The notes: a model not told the origin generated them from the letters alone. Counted from the first letter of the stretch, positions 1 through 8,774 are shown. The stretch is 64,000 bases of DNA from CAYTSA01 sp964440345 (GCA_964440345.1 CAYTSA010000007.1:1-64000), one strand, 5' to 3'. Program-made: numbers and translations.

Positions 1-2
1 GT

Positions 3-77
3 AGGCGCGTAGCTCAGGGGGAGAGCACTTGCTTGACGCGCAAGGGGTCAGGAGTTCAAATCTCCTCGCGCCTACCA
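3..77 (+). tRNA. tRNA-Val (anticodon GAC), CCA encoded
   Basis: A complete cloverleaf is visible. The acceptor stem pairs 3-9 (AGGCGCG) with 67-73 (CGCGCCT). The D stem is GCTC/GAGC, the anticodon stem CTTGC/GCAAG closes a seven-base loop with GAC at 35-37, and the T arm is AGGAG-TTCAAAT-CTCCT. Discriminator A74 is followed by an encoded CCA at 75-77. The anticodon reads valine codons GUC and GUU. The gene sits just upstream of thrS and is separated from it by an intrinsic terminator. Confidence 0.95.
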
Positions 78-94
78 CAATGATTGCCAGGGAC

Positions 95-123
95 GGAGGC
101 TTCGGCCTCCTTCTCTTTTCTTT
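95..123 (+). terminator. Intrinsic terminator after tRNA-Val
   Basis: GGAGGC (95-100), loop TTCG and GCCTCC (105-110) form a stable tetraloop hairpin followed by a T-rich run to about 123. It lies between the tRNA and thrS, so it probably ends the tRNA transcript and reduces read-through into thrS. Confidence 0.8.
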
Positions 124-149
124 GCGAGAGAAGCAAGGAGCCCGTGCTC

Positions 150-2111
150 GTGAATGTATTCATACACGGCGAAGCTGTGGAAACAGCCGCCGACGCCACC
201 TGCGGCGACGCACTTAAAGCTGGACTGAGCGGCAAGAAATTCAAATCTGCGGTTGCGGCCAAATGCACTGCAAACGGCGGCGTGCGGCTTTTGGATCTTT
301 CCTCTCCTGTTCCGCCCGAATGCCAGGAGCTGGAGCCTATCGCCGCTGATTCCGAGGCTGGTCTGGACCTGCTGCGCCATTCTGCGGCCCATGTCATGGC
401 TGCGGCGGTGAAGAAGCTTTACCCAGAGGCCAAAGTGACCATTGGCCCGTCCATTGAAAACGGCTTTTACTACGATTTCGACTATAAGCGGCCCTTCACG
501 CCAGACGATCTGGAAGCCATTGAGCAAGAGATGAACAGGCTGGCGGCGGAAAACCAAACCTTTGTCCGCAAGGAAATGAGCGCTGCAGAAGCTAAAGCGT
601 TGTTCGCAGAGCAGGGCGAAGACTACAAGCTGGAAATCATCGACGACCTGGGCGAAGACCAGGTCTCTGTCTATACTAATGGAGAGTTCGTGGACCTGTG
701 CCGCGGCCCTCATGTGGCCTCTACTGGCGCGCTGAACGCCTTCAAGCTGACCGGCGTGGCTGGCGCTTACTGGCGCGGGGACGAACGCAATCCCATGCTG
801 CAGCGCATTTACGGCACGGCCTTTGCCGACCCAAAGGCGCTCAAACAACACCTGCAACAAATAGAGGAAGCCAAAAAGCGCGACCACCGCAAGCTGGGAA
901 CGCAGCTGGACCTCTTTTCCATCTCCGAAGAAGCCGGCCCGGGCATGATCATCTGGCACCCCAAAGGCGCCTTGGTCCGGACCATTCTGGAGGACTTTGA
1001 GCGCAAGGAACACTTGCGCCGCGGCTACCAGATTGTCAGCGGCCCCCAAATACTCAAGCAAGACTTGTGGGAAAAATCCGGCCACTACGACAATTACCGC
1101 CAGAACATGTATTTCACCCACATCGACGACCAGGCTTACGGCGTGAAGCCCATGAACTGCCTCTCGCACATGATCATCTACAAAGCGCACATCCGCAGCT
1201 ACCGGGACCTGCCCCAGCGCTATTTCGAGCTGGGCGTAGTCCACCGGCATGAAAAATCCGGCGTGCTGCACGGGCTCAGCCGCGTGCGGCAGTTTACCCA
1301 GGACGACGCGCACATCCTCTGCCGGCCGGACCAGCTGCAGCAAGAAATCACTGGCGTCATCCGCTTTGTGCAAGACGTCATGGAACTCTTCGGCTTTGAC
1401 TACGAAATGGAGCTCTCCACCCGGCCGGAGAAGTCCATCGGCTCAGACGAAGACTGGGACCGAGCCACCACCGCTTTGACCGAATCTTTGCAGGCCATCG
1501 GCTTGCCATACGACATCAACGAGGGCGACGGCGCCTTCTACGGACCCAAAATCGACGTAAAGCTCAAGGACGCTTTGAACCGCAGCTGGCAGTGCGCCAC
1601 AGTGCAGTGCGATTTCACCTTGCCCGAGCGGTTTGATCTATACTATGTTGACCAGAACGGCGAGCGGCGCCGGCCTGTCATGCTGCACCGGGTCATACTG
1701 GGCTCTGTGGAGCGCTTCATGGGCGTGCTCATTGAGCATTTTGCCGGCTCGTTCCCCACATGGCTGGCGCCGGTGCAGGCCAAAGTGCTCACCGTCACTG
1801 ATGACCAGCTTGACTTTGCTGCAACAGCAACCCGGACATTGCAGGAGCTGGGTCTGCGGGTAGAATCCGACTTGCGCAACGAGAAGCTGGGCTATAAAGT
1901 CCGCGAAGCGCAGTTGGAAAAAATACCGTATATATTGGTTGTAGGGGACAAAGAAGTTGAAGCGCAAGGCGTGAACGTGCGCCTGCGCAGCGGCAAAAAC
2001 CTGGGCTTACAGAGCCTGGAGAAGATTGCCGCGCTTATCAACGAGGACTGTCAAGAACCATTCAAACGAGGAGGAATGCGCTATAGCTTCAACTACGCAG
2101 GCTCGGTATAA
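150..2111 (+). CDS. thrS: Threonine--tRNA ligase (ThrRS)
   Basis: Cytoplasmic class II enzyme that charges tRNA-Thr with threonine. From the chosen start the protein has 653 residues, close to the usual 640. It shows an N-terminal TGS domain (about 1-60), a second editing domain with HxxxH (HSAAH) and CxxxH (CRGPH), a catalytic core with MNCLSH, VHRHE and an RVRQFTQDDAH motif supplying zinc and active-site residues, and a C-terminal anticodon-binding domain. The GTG at 150 was chosen because AAGGAG lies at 135-140 with nine bases spacing. An upstream in-frame TTG at 84 runs through the terminator hairpin and is unlikely. The 3' end overlaps infC by 29 nt. Confidence 0.95.
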   Translation: MNVFIHGEAVETAADATCGDALKAGLSGKKFKSAVAAKCTANGGVRLLDLSSPVPPECQELEPIAADSEAGLDLLRHSAAHVMAAAVKKLYPEAKVTIGPSIENGFYYDFDYKRPFTPDDLEAIEQEMNRLAAENQTFVRKEMSAAEAKALFAEQGEDYKLEIIDDLGEDQVSVYTNGEFVDLCRGPHVASTGALNAFKLTGVAGAYWRGDERNPMLQRIYGTAFADPKALKQHLQQIEEAKKRDHRKLGTQLDLFSISEEAGPGMIIWHPKGALVRTILEDFERKEHLRRGYQIVSGPQILKQDLWEKSGHYDNYRQNMYFTHIDDQAYGVKPMNCLSHMIIYKAHIRSYRDLPQRYFELGVVHRHEKSGVLHGLSRVRQFTQDDAHILCRPDQLQQEITGVIRFVQDVMELFGFDYEMELSTRPEKSIGSDEDWDRATTALTESLQAIGLPYDINEGDGAFYGPKIDVKLKDALNRSWQCATVQCDFTLPERFDLYYVDQNGERRRPVMLHRVILGSVERFMGVLIEHFAGSFPTWLAPVQAKVLTVTDDQLDFAATATRTLQELGLRVESDLRNEKLGYKVREAQLEKIPYILVVGDKEVEAQGVNVRLRSGKNLGLQSLEKIAALINEDCQEPFKRGGMRYSFNYAGSV

Positions 2112-2613
2112 CCACCAAATCCGCGCCAGACAGGTGCGGGTCATCGACGACGACGGGGCTCAGCTTGGCATCATGAACAAGGACGACGCCATGCGTCAGG
2201 CCCAGGAACAGGGCTTAGACCTTGTGGAGGTGGCCCCAAACGCCGATCCGCCGGTTTGCCGGATAATGGACTTTGGCAAGTACAAATACCAGCAGCAGAA
2301 AAAGCAGCAGGAAGCACGCAAGAAGCAGACAGTGGTCCAGATCAAAGAGATCAAGGTCCGGCCCAAGACTGACGAGCATGACTTCCAGACCAAGCTGAAA
2401 CATGTGCGGCGTTTTTTGGAAAACGGAGACCGGGTCAAAATAACCGTGTTTTTTCGTGGCCGCGAAATCGTGCACAAAGACCGCGGCTTGACCATGCTGG
2501 AGCGGCTGGTGGAGGAAACGCAAGACATCGCCAAGGTGGAGCAGGACGCCCGGGCAGAAGGACGAACCATGTTCATGCTCTTGGCGCCTACCGGCAAGTC
2601 TGCAGAAAAGTAG
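2083..2613 (+). CDS. infC: Translation initiation factor IF-3, probable AUA start
   Basis: IF-3 binds the 30S subunit, prevents premature 50S joining and proofreads the start codon. The frame shows the conserved N-domain (from NHQIRARQVRVID), the linker rich in Q and K, and the C-domain (KEIKVRPKTDEHDF, VKITVFFRGREIVH). No ATG, GTG or TTG in frame lies where the family begins. A strong Shine-Dalgarno sequence (GAGGAGGA, 2068-2075) stands eight bases before an in-frame ATA at 2083, giving a 176-residue protein against 180 in E. coli. Non-canonical starts (AUU in E. coli) are known for infC and underlie IF-3 autoregulation. An ATG at 2076 is in the thrS frame, not this one. The start overlaps the end of thrS, so coupling is likely. 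Confidence 0.9.
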   Translation: MASTTQARYNHQIRARQVRVIDDDGAQLGIMNKDDAMRQAQEQGLDLVEVAPNADPPVCRIMDFGKYKYQQQKKQQEARKKQTVVQIKEIKVRPKTDEHDFQTKLKHVRRFLENGDRVKITVFFRGREIVHKDRGLTMLERLVEETQDIAKVEQDARAEGRTMFMLLAPTGKSAEK

Positions 2614-2680
2614 TTGCAGCTGAGCGTTCACAGCTTTGCAGGGCTGGCCAGCCTTGCGACACTCATAGAGGAGAACTACC

Positions 2681-2884
2681 ATGGCCAAAACGAAAATGAA
2701 AACCAACAGAAGCGCCGCCAAGCGGTTTTCCCGTACTGGCGGCGGCAACATCCGGCGCAGGCAGAAAAACATGCGGCACATTCTGACCAAAAAAAACGCC
2801 AAGCGGAAACGCCGCCTGGGCAAAACTTTGCTGGTGGATTCCGCCAACGTCAAATCTGTCGAACGTCAGTGCCCTTACATGTAG
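2681..2884 (+). CDS. rpmI: 50S ribosomal protein bL35
   Basis: A 67-residue basic protein starting MAKTKMKTNRSAAKRF and containing RRRQKNMRHILTKK, typical of bL35, a small component of the large ribosomal subunit. It is preceded by a GAGGAG ribosome-binding site and sits in the conserved infC-rpmI-rplT order. The C-terminus (SVERQCPYM) is of normal length. In this operon family L20 represses translation of rpmI and rplT; no specific L20-binding fold could be assigned here by eye. Confidence 0.95.
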   Translation: MAKTKMKTNRSAAKRFSRTGGGNIRRRQKNMRHILTKKNAKRKRRLGKTLLVDSANVKSVERQCPYM

Positions 2885-2942
2885 CAGGCGAGTCGTTTTT
2901 TCGCTGCTGCATTTGAGCTAAATATTCAGGAGGCATACGCAT

Positions 2943-3296
2943 ATGCGCGTCAAAAGAGGAAAAGCGGCTCATCGCCGTCACAAAAAATATTTAAAGCTCG
3001 CCAAAGGCTACCGCGGCTCCCGGTCCAAGCTGTACCGCCCGGCGCGCGAAACCGTCGAACGGGCGCTGGTTTTCGCTTACCGCGACCGCAAACAGCGCAA
3101 GCGCGAGTTCCGCAAACTGTGGATTCAACGCATCAACGCCGCTGCCCGCGAACACGGTCTTTCCTACAGCAAGTTCATGCGCGGCCTCACCCTGGCCGGC
3201 GTGGAGCTGAACCGCAAGGTGCTGGCTGACCTGGCTGTGCGGGAAAAGGAAAACTTCGCCAAGCTGGTCGATACGGCCAAAGCCCAGCTCGCGTAA
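2943..3296 (+). CDS. rplT: 50S ribosomal protein bL20
   Basis: A 117-residue protein with the bL20 signature (MRVKRGKAAHRRHKKYLKLAKGYRG) and an RNA-binding C-terminal half (LWIQRINAAAREHGLSYSKF). It is needed early in 50S assembly and is usually the translational repressor of its own operon. An AGGAGG site lies about ten bases before the ATG. It follows rpmI by 58 nt and precedes pheS by 12 nt, so it is probably cotranscribed with both. Confidence 0.96.
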   Translation: MRVKRGKAAHRRHKKYLKLAKGYRGSRSKLYRPARETVERALVFAYRDRKQRKREFRKLWIQRINAAAREHGLSYSKFMRGLTLAGVELNRKVLADLAVREKENFAKLVDTAKAQLA

Positions 3297-3308
3297 GCGC
3301 CAGGCGCC

Positions 3309-4358
3309 ATGAACGCATCGCCCCTGGTCACAGAACTCGCGTCGCTGGTCCCGGGCTTTCAAGAAGGTTTGGACAAAGCCTCCACCCCGGATGAGGTGGA
3401 GGCTTTGCGTGTTGACTTTCTGGGCCGCAAAGGCCGGCTGGCCAAAATTATGGCCGGCCTGCCCGCCCTGCCGGCTGAGGAGCGGCCCGAAGCCGGCCGC
3501 GCCGCCAACGAGGTCAAGAACCAGCTCACCCAACTGCTCGACGGGCGGCTGGCTGAACTGGCGCGCGCTGAAGCCGCCAAGGCCCTGGCCGGCTTTGACC
3601 CCTCGCTGCCTGGCCGCTGCTTGCATCAGGGCTCATTGCACCCCATCACCCTGACCACCCGGGAAATCTGCTCCATCTTCCAAGGCATGGGCTACGACAT
3701 CGTCAGCGGGCCAGAGGTGGAAAATGACTTCTACAATTTCGAAGCCCTGAACATGCCCCCAGACCACCCGGCCCGGGACATGCAGGACACCCTCTACGTC
3801 ACCGAATCCATTGTCCTGCGCACGCACACCTCGCCGTTGCAGATTCGCACCATGCTAGAGCATAAGCCGCCGGTCTCCATAGTGGCGCCGGGCAAGGTCT
3901 ACCGTCGCGACTCCGACCTGACCCACACCCCCATGTTCAACCAGGTGGAAGGACTGCTGGTGGATGTCAACGTGTCCATGGCCGACCTGCGCGGGGTGCT
4001 CACCTATTTTCTGCGCCAGTATTTCGGGCCGTCCACAAAGGTCCGCTTTCGGCCCAGCTTCTTCCCCTTTACCGAGCCCAGCGCCGAAGTGGACATCTCT
4101 TGCAGCATGTGCGAGGGCCGCGGGTTTGCCTCATCTGGCGACCCCTGCCGTGTGTGCAAACAGACCGGCTGGATAGAAATCCTCGGCTGCGGCATGGTGG
4201 ACCCGGAAGTGTTCAAGGCCGTGGGCTACGACCCGGAGCGCTACACCGGCTTCGCTTTCGGCATGGGCGTAGAACGCCTGACAATGCTCAAGTACGGCGT
4301 GGGCGATCTGCGCATGTTTTTCGAAAACGACACGCGGTTTCTGCGGCAGTTTTCGTAA
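3309..4358 (+). CDS. pheS: Phenylalanine--tRNA ligase, alpha subunit
   Basis: Catalytic subunit of the alpha2-beta2 class II synthetase that charges tRNA-Phe. The 349-residue protein has an N-terminal coiled-coil arm (1-90) and a class II core with RPSFFPFTEPSAEVDI and the C-terminal GFAFGMGVERLTMLKYG motif 3 region. Two CxxC pairs (CSMC, CRVC) resemble the zinc-like knuckle found in many bacterial PheS proteins. It would normally be followed directly by pheT, but here two small genes resembling HicB and HicA intervene. Confidence 0.96.
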   Translation: MNASPLVTELASLVPGFQEGLDKASTPDEVEALRVDFLGRKGRLAKIMAGLPALPAEERPEAGRAANEVKNQLTQLLDGRLAELARAEAAKALAGFDPSLPGRCLHQGSLHPITLTTREICSIFQGMGYDIVSGPEVENDFYNFEALNMPPDHPARDMQDTLYVTESIVLRTHTSPLQIRTMLEHKPPVSIVAPGKVYRRDSDLTHTPMFNQVEGLLVDVNVSMADLRGVLTYFLRQYFGPSTKVRFRPSFFPFTEPSAEVDISCSMCEGRGFASSGDPCRVCKQTGWIEILGCGMVDPEVFKAVGYDPERYTGFAFGMGVERLTMLKYGVGDLRMFFENDTRFLRQFS

Positions 4359-4439
4359 TTACGCACAGCGAACTGTATGTAACTTAACGTCCTCAGCCGC
4401 ATGCATACTCTGGAGTTTCGACACAAGGAGTAGACTGCC

Positions 4440-4619
4440 ATGAAACAAATGAAATATGTTGTTTACCAGGATGGCGCTTTTTACGTCTCTCAATGCTTAA
4501 ATGTGGATGTATCAAGCTTTGGCAAAACTCCTGAGGAAGCTGTAGAACAACTTAACGAAGCAGTAACATTGTACTTTCAGGATGAAAAGAGAGCGACGCG
4601 TTTCATGACATTGGTTTGA
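4440..4619 (+). CDS. HicB-like antitoxin, 59 aa
   Basis: A short frame preceded by CAAGGAG at good spacing. Its product (MKQMKYVVYQDGAFYVSQCL..., ending RATRFMTLV) has the partial RNase H-like fold pattern of small HicB proteins: beta strands with a YxDGxFYVSxCL motif, then GKTPEEAVEQLNEAVTLYF. HicB proteins neutralise the HicA mRNA interferase. No DNA-binding tail is visible, so this would be a single-domain HicB. It ends 24 nt before the HicA-like frame. The order antitoxin then toxin, and the position inside the pheST operon, suggest a later insertion. Base use is more AT-rich than the neighbours, consistent with transfer. Confidence 0.7.
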   Translation: MKQMKYVVYQDGAFYVSQCLNVDVSSFGKTPEEAVEQLNEAVTLYFQDEKRATRFMTLV

Positions 4620-4643
4620 CTGTTCTTGGCGAAACTACTGTTA

Positions 4644-4904
4644 ATGTCCCCTAGCTACTCTTCACTACATATTATTTCTGTACTGCTGCAACATGGCTTC
4701 ATTTTACATTCACAGAAAGGAAGCCATAAAAAATTCAAAAAGGGCGTGCGAACTCTTATAGTTCCTGACCCACGGGAAAGTATACCTCCAGGAACGTTTA
4801 ATTCCATTTTGCGGCAATCTGGGCTGAAGAAAAAGATTTTCGATGATATTCTGAAGCTCTTTGACTGTAGCCTGCGGAAAACCGGAGCGTCACATGCTAC
4901 TTAG
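4644..4904 (+). CDS. HicA-like mRNA interferase toxin
   Basis: From ATG 4644 the product has 86 residues and carries the HicA double-stranded-RNA-binding-like core: GFILHSQKGSHKKFKKG (catalytic His in GSH), then VPDPRESIPPGTFNSILRQSGL, where HicA proteins show a conserved PPGT-x3-IL pattern. A TTG at 4626 could extend the N-terminus by six residues. HicA cleaves mRNA unless held by HicB, encoded just upstream. The 3' end overlaps the first 11 nt of pheT, so pheT translation is probably coupled to toxin translation. The region is AT-rich compared with pheS and pheT. Confidence 0.7.
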   Translation: MSPSYSSLHIISVLLQHGFILHSQKGSHKKFKKGVRTLIVPDPRESIPPGTFNSILRQSGLKKKIFDDILKLFDCSLRKTGASHAT

Positions 4905-7323
4905 CGTCAATTGGCTCAAGGAATTTGTTCCCTTTAAAGGAACCGTCGCCGAACTGGCCGACCGACTGACCATGATCGGCATGGAGGTGGAGGAGGAAAT
5001 CCGCCCCTTTGCGCACATGGAAAAAGTTGTGGTGGGCCACGTGGTCGAGTGCGAAAAGCACCCGGAGGCGGACAAGCTTTCGGCCTGCATGGTGGACGTA
5101 GGCGCGGGCGAGAACCTGTCCATAGTCTGCGGCGCGCCCAACGTGGCCAAGGGCCAGAAAGTGGCCGTGGCCCTGGCGGGCGCGGAGCTGCCTGGCGGCC
5201 TGACCATCAAAAAAGCCAAACTGCGCGGCGTACAATCCGAGGGAATGATCTGCGCCGAAGATGAGCTGGGCCTGGGCGAGGACCACGCCGGCATAATGGT
5301 GCTGGCCCCCGGCCTGGCAGTGGGAACGCCCCTGGCCGACGCCTTGAACCTGGACACCGTGGTTCTGGACGTGGGCGTGACGCCCAACCGGCCGGACTGC
5401 CTCTCGGTGCTGGGCCTGGCCCGTGAAACGGCCTTGGCCTTCGGCCTGCCTCTGACCATTCCCGAGCCTGTGGTGGAAGAATCCGGCGAAGACGCCAACA
5501 AGGACATGGCCGTGGAAATAGCAGACCCGGACCTGTGCCCGGCCTACCGCGGCCGCATTCTGGAAAATGTTTCCATGCAGCCGGCGCCGGCCTGGATGCG
5601 CTACCGGCTCATCGCCATCGGCCAGCGGCCCATCAACAATATAGTGGACGTGACTAACTACGTGATGTTCGAGCTGGGCCAGCCTCTGCACGCCTTTGAC
5701 CTGGACCTGCTGGAAGGCGGCAAGATACGCGTGGCCCCGGCCACAGAGGGCATGAAATTCACCACCTTGGACGACCAAGAAAGGACCCTCGCCGCCGGCG
5801 ACCTGCTCATTTGGGACGGCGAAAAGCCCGTTGCCCTGGCTGGCGTCATGGGCGGCGCCAACTCGGAAATGGGCCAGAGTTCTTCCCGGGTTTTCCTGGA
5901 GTCCGCAGTGTTCCGGCCGGGAACGATTCGCAAAACTGCGCGCCGGCTGGCGCTGCCCAGCGAATCGTCTTACCGGTTTGAGCGGGGCGTGGACCAGCCC
6001 GGCTCCGTGCGGGCCATGAACCGGGCCGCAGCGCTCATGGCCGAAGTTTCCGGCGGCGTGGCGCGGCCGGGCGTATGCAAGGCCGAGCCCGCACCCTGGG
6101 AAAAGCGAACCATTTCCTTTCGTCCCGCCAGGGCGCGCAAGCTGCTTGGCCTGCCCATTGACGACGATTTCTGCCGCCAGACCATCACCGCCATGGGCTG
6201 CACGGTGCAGGAGGCGACCGACGCCTGGAGCGTGACAGCCCCCAGTTGCCGGCTGGACCTGGAGCGCGAGGTGGACGTTATAGAAGAGCTGGGCCGCATC
6301 TACGGCATGGACCGCATTCCGACGACCCTGCCCCACGTGTGCAAGCTGCTGGAGGCGGTGCGCACTCACGTGGAGGACAATGAGTTCGCTTACTGGTCAA
6401 TGCTCAAAGACTGGGCCCGATCCTGCGGCCTGCGCGAAGCGGTAAACTACAGCTTTGTGGGGCATAAGGACCTGGACGCGCTGGGCGCAGACGCAGAGAA
6501 GCGCATTCCGGTGATGAACCCGCTCACCGAAGAGCAGAATGTTCTCCGTCCTGTGCTGGCCCCGGGGCTGCTGCACACCCTGCGCCAAAACACGGCCCAG
6601 GGCAACGACCGGCTGCGCATTTTCGAGCTGGCGCATGTTTTCTGGCCCGATCCGGAATCCGACACCACCGCCCGCGAGCCTGGCCGCATGGGCTTTCTGC
6701 TGCACGGTCCCCGCTACGAAGAGGTCTGGCCCCGGCCCGGACGGACCATGGAAGACGCCGACTACCTGGACCTGAAGGCTCTGGTGGAAAACCTGTGCGA
6801 GTTCCTCCATCTACAAACGCCTGTCTGCGAAATGTCCAAAGAGCCCCTGCCCTGGCTGGAGCCCTGCGTGGATGTGCGGCTTGGCGGCGAGTTGCTGGGG
6901 ACCATGGGCCAGGTGAAGCCGGACATTGCCGACGCCTATGAGGCGCGGCGGCCAGTGTGGCTGGCTGAGCTGGACGTAGAGGCTTTGGCCCGGTTGTCGC
7001 GGCAAGCCTCGCGCAGCTTTAAGGACTTGCCCACTTTTCCACCCTCGCGCCGGGACGTGACCATCATTGCCAAGGAATCCCTGCCCGCAGCAGAACCTGT
7101 CAAGGTGGTGGAAGGCCTGAACCTGGCCCTGGTGGAGAACATGACGCTGGTGGACCTGTTCATGCCCCCGAACCAGGACGCCGAGCCTGGACAGAGAGAG
7201 CGCAACCTCACCTACCGCTTGACCTTTCGCCATCAAAAACGCACCTTGAAAGACAAAGAAGTGGATAAGGAAATGAAGAAGGCGGCAGACGCGCTTACGC
7301 AAAAACTTGACGTGCGCATCTAG
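4894..7323 (+). CDS. pheT: Phenylalanine--tRNA ligase, beta subunit
   Basis: Beta subunit of PheRS (809 aa), providing editing and tRNA binding. Order of domains: N-terminal MLLSVNWLKEFV, an EMAP-like tRNA-binding domain (about 40-150), the B3/B4 editing region (INNIVDVTNYVMFELGQPLHAFD), B5, the catalytic-like core, and the C-terminal FDX-ACB anticodon domain (SFKDLPTFPPSRRDVTII to the end). ATG 4894 is chosen because it gives the conserved family N-terminus and has GGAG upstream; the longer frame from 4861 adds residues unlike the family. It overlaps the HicA-like gene. A hairpin (7321-7339) spans its stop codon just before the ribosome-binding site of the MerR-like gene. Confidence 0.95.
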   Translation: MLLSVNWLKEFVPFKGTVAELADRLTMIGMEVEEEIRPFAHMEKVVVGHVVECEKHPEADKLSACMVDVGAGENLSIVCGAPNVAKGQKVAVALAGAELPGGLTIKKAKLRGVQSEGMICAEDELGLGEDHAGIMVLAPGLAVGTPLADALNLDTVVLDVGVTPNRPDCLSVLGLARETALAFGLPLTIPEPVVEESGEDANKDMAVEIADPDLCPAYRGRILENVSMQPAPAWMRYRLIAIGQRPINNIVDVTNYVMFELGQPLHAFDLDLLEGGKIRVAPATEGMKFTTLDDQERTLAAGDLLIWDGEKPVALAGVMGGANSEMGQSSSRVFLESAVFRPGTIRKTARRLALPSESSYRFERGVDQPGSVRAMNRAAALMAEVSGGVARPGVCKAEPAPWEKRTISFRPARARKLLGLPIDDDFCRQTITAMGCTVQEATDAWSVTAPSCRLDLEREVDVIEELGRIYGMDRIPTTLPHVCKLLEAVRTHVEDNEFAYWSMLKDWARSCGLREAVNYSFVGHKDLDALGADAEKRIPVMNPLTEEQNVLRPVLAPGLLHTLRQNTAQGNDRLRIFELAHVFWPDPESDTTAREPGRMGFLLHGPRYEEVWPRPGRTMEDADYLDLKALVENLCEFLHLQTPVCEMSKEPLPWLEPCVDVRLGGELLGTMGQVKPDIADAYEARRPVWLAELDVEALARLSRQASRSFKDLPTFPPSRRDVTIIAKESLPAAEPVKVVEGLNLALVENMTLVDLFMPPNQDAEPGQRERNLTYRLTFRHQKRTLKDKEVDKEMKKAADALTQKLDVRI

Positions 7324-7351
7324 CCTTGCAGAAAGGCTACAGGGGGACAGC

Positions 7352-7666
7352 ATGGCTGACGAACCCAAAACCTACCGCATAGGCGAGGCGTCCAAAATGC
7401 TGGGCCTCAAGTCCTACGTGTTGCGGTTTTGGGAATCAGAGTTCCCCCAGCTCAAACCCAAGCGCACGGACAAGGGCCAGCGGCTGTACACTGAGCAGGA
7501 CATGGAGCTGCTACGCACTATCCAGTACCTGCTGCACGAGAAAGGATTGACCATCGACGGCGCGCGCAAGGAATTGCAGGACAGCGCGCCTCAGAACAAA
7601 CTGCTGGAAGAGATCGTCCGCGAACTGCACGTGATGCGGGACATCTTGCAAGAGAAACACAGTTGA
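7352..7666 (+). CDS. MerR-family transcriptional regulator, DNA-binding domain only
   Basis: A 104-residue protein with an N-terminal winged helix-turn-helix of MerR type (YRIGEASKMLGLKSYVLRFWESEF, then KGQRLYTEQDMELLRTI) and a short C-terminal helix (LLEEIVRELHVMRDILQEKHS). No ligand-binding domain or metal-binding cysteines are present, so it may dimerise through the C-terminal helix. It follows pheT by 28 nt after a GGGGG-rich site and is likely cotranscribed. MerR-like genes are common downstream of pheT in proteobacteria; the target is unknown. Confidence 0.85.
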   Translation: MADEPKTYRIGEASKMLGLKSYVLRFWESEFPQLKPKRTDKGQRLYTEQDMELLRTIQYLLHEKGLTIDGARKELQDSAPQNKLLEEIVRELHVMRDILQEKHS

Positions 7667-7765
7667 CGTCCTCTGGATTAAGGTTCGCCTTTCCTGCCTC
7701 TTTTCTCACACACAGGGCCATTTCAATGCTTGCCTAACCGGCCCTAAAACAGCTAACACAGCCAC

Positions 7766-8734
7766 ATGGAGCGACTTTACCAATACATGGCCGCTGAACA
7801 GGCCAAGATAAACCAAGCCCTGGACTCCCAAATTCAAGGCCTCTCCCCGACTGTGCGCGAGCTGGTGGAACACGCTGTCAATGGCGGCGGCAAGAGGCTG
7901 CGGCCCTTGCTCACCTTGCTTACGGCCCGGGCGTTCGGCTGGCGCAGCGACGAAACATACCCCATGGCCTGCGCTCTGGAGATACTTCACACCGCCACCC
8001 TGGTCCACGACGACATCCTGGACGGCGCCGAGCTGCGCCGCAAGCGCAAAGCCTCCCACGCCATATGGGGCGTAAACCAAGCCGTGCTGGGCGGCGACGT
8101 GCTGCTGGCTCTGGGCAACCGCATTATGGCCGGCTATGGCGACCCCCGGCTTACTGACTGCATATCCGAAGCCATCATGCGCACAGCTGTGGGTGAAGTT
8201 CTGGAAATTCACAACACTTGGAACTCGAATATCCCCAGAGAGCTGTACCTGGAGATTATCACCGGCAAAACCGCTTATCTTATTCAAGCTGCCTGCCGCT
8301 GCGGGGCCATCGGCGCAGGAGCCAGCCCGAAACAGGAGCAGGCGGCGGGGGATTATGGCCTGAATCTTGGGATAGCTTTTCAACTGGTGGACGACGTGCT
8401 GGACTACTCATCCACTGTGGAGACAGCCGGCAAGCCAGTGGCCGCCGACTTGCAAGAAGGCAAGCTGACCCTGCCCCTGCTGCTCTATGCGCCGCGCATG
8501 GCGGCTGCAGAAAAAGCCGAACTCAACAACATGCTCACACAACGAAACGTGCCGGACGGCTATGCCGCCGGGCTGGCCCAGGCCGTGCGCGAAGCCGGCT
8601 GTGACGCTGAGGCCCGCAACGTGGCCGGGAACTACCTGCAAGCAGCCGCAGCAGCATTGGAAGTCTTTCCGGCTGGCGAGGAGCGGGATATGCTAAGTCT
8701 GGCCCTGGACTACGTGCGCAACCGCGAACGATAA
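7766..8734 (+). CDS. Polyprenyl diphosphate synthase (octaprenyl/long-chain type)
   Basis: Trans-isoprenyl diphosphate synthase, 322 aa, all-alpha fold. The first aspartate-rich motif is LVHDDILDGAELRRKRKASH (DDxxD) and the second is GIAFQLVDDVLDY (DDxxD). GGGKRLRP near residue 38 binds the isopentenyl diphosphate phosphate group. Length and the lack of bulky residues before the first motif fit a long-chain (IspB-like) enzyme that makes the side chain of menaquinone rather than farnesyl diphosphate, but chain length cannot be fixed from sequence alone. It starts 99 nt after the MerR-like gene. Confidence 0.88.
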   Translation: MERLYQYMAAEQAKINQALDSQIQGLSPTVRELVEHAVNGGGKRLRPLLTLLTARAFGWRSDETYPMACALEILHTATLVHDDILDGAELRRKRKASHAIWGVNQAVLGGDVLLALGNRIMAGYGDPRLTDCISEAIMRTAVGEVLEIHNTWNSNIPRELYLEIITGKTAYLIQAACRCGAIGAGASPKQEQAAGDYGLNLGIAFQLVDDVLDYSSTVETAGKPVAADLQEGKLTLPLLLYAPRMAAAEKAELNNMLTQRNVPDGYAAGLAQAVREAGCDAEARNVAGNYLQAAAAALEVFPAGEERDMLSLALDYVRNRER

Positions 8735-8774
8735 CCTTATTTTCATCTCATTCAAGCTTCCGGAGGCTGCTAAC

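Noticed and set aside
2076..2111. ATG at 2076 as the infC start
   Set aside because: It is in the thrS frame and runs into the thrS stop at 2111; infC is in another frame.
4359..4439. Attenuator between pheS and the HicB-like gene
   Set aside because: No hairpin with a T-run or Phe-rich leader frame was found.
7667..7765. Possible tRNA gene between the MerR-like gene and the polyprenyl synthase gene
   Set aside because: A tRNA is sometimes found near here in related genomes, but no acceptor or T-arm pairing could be formed.
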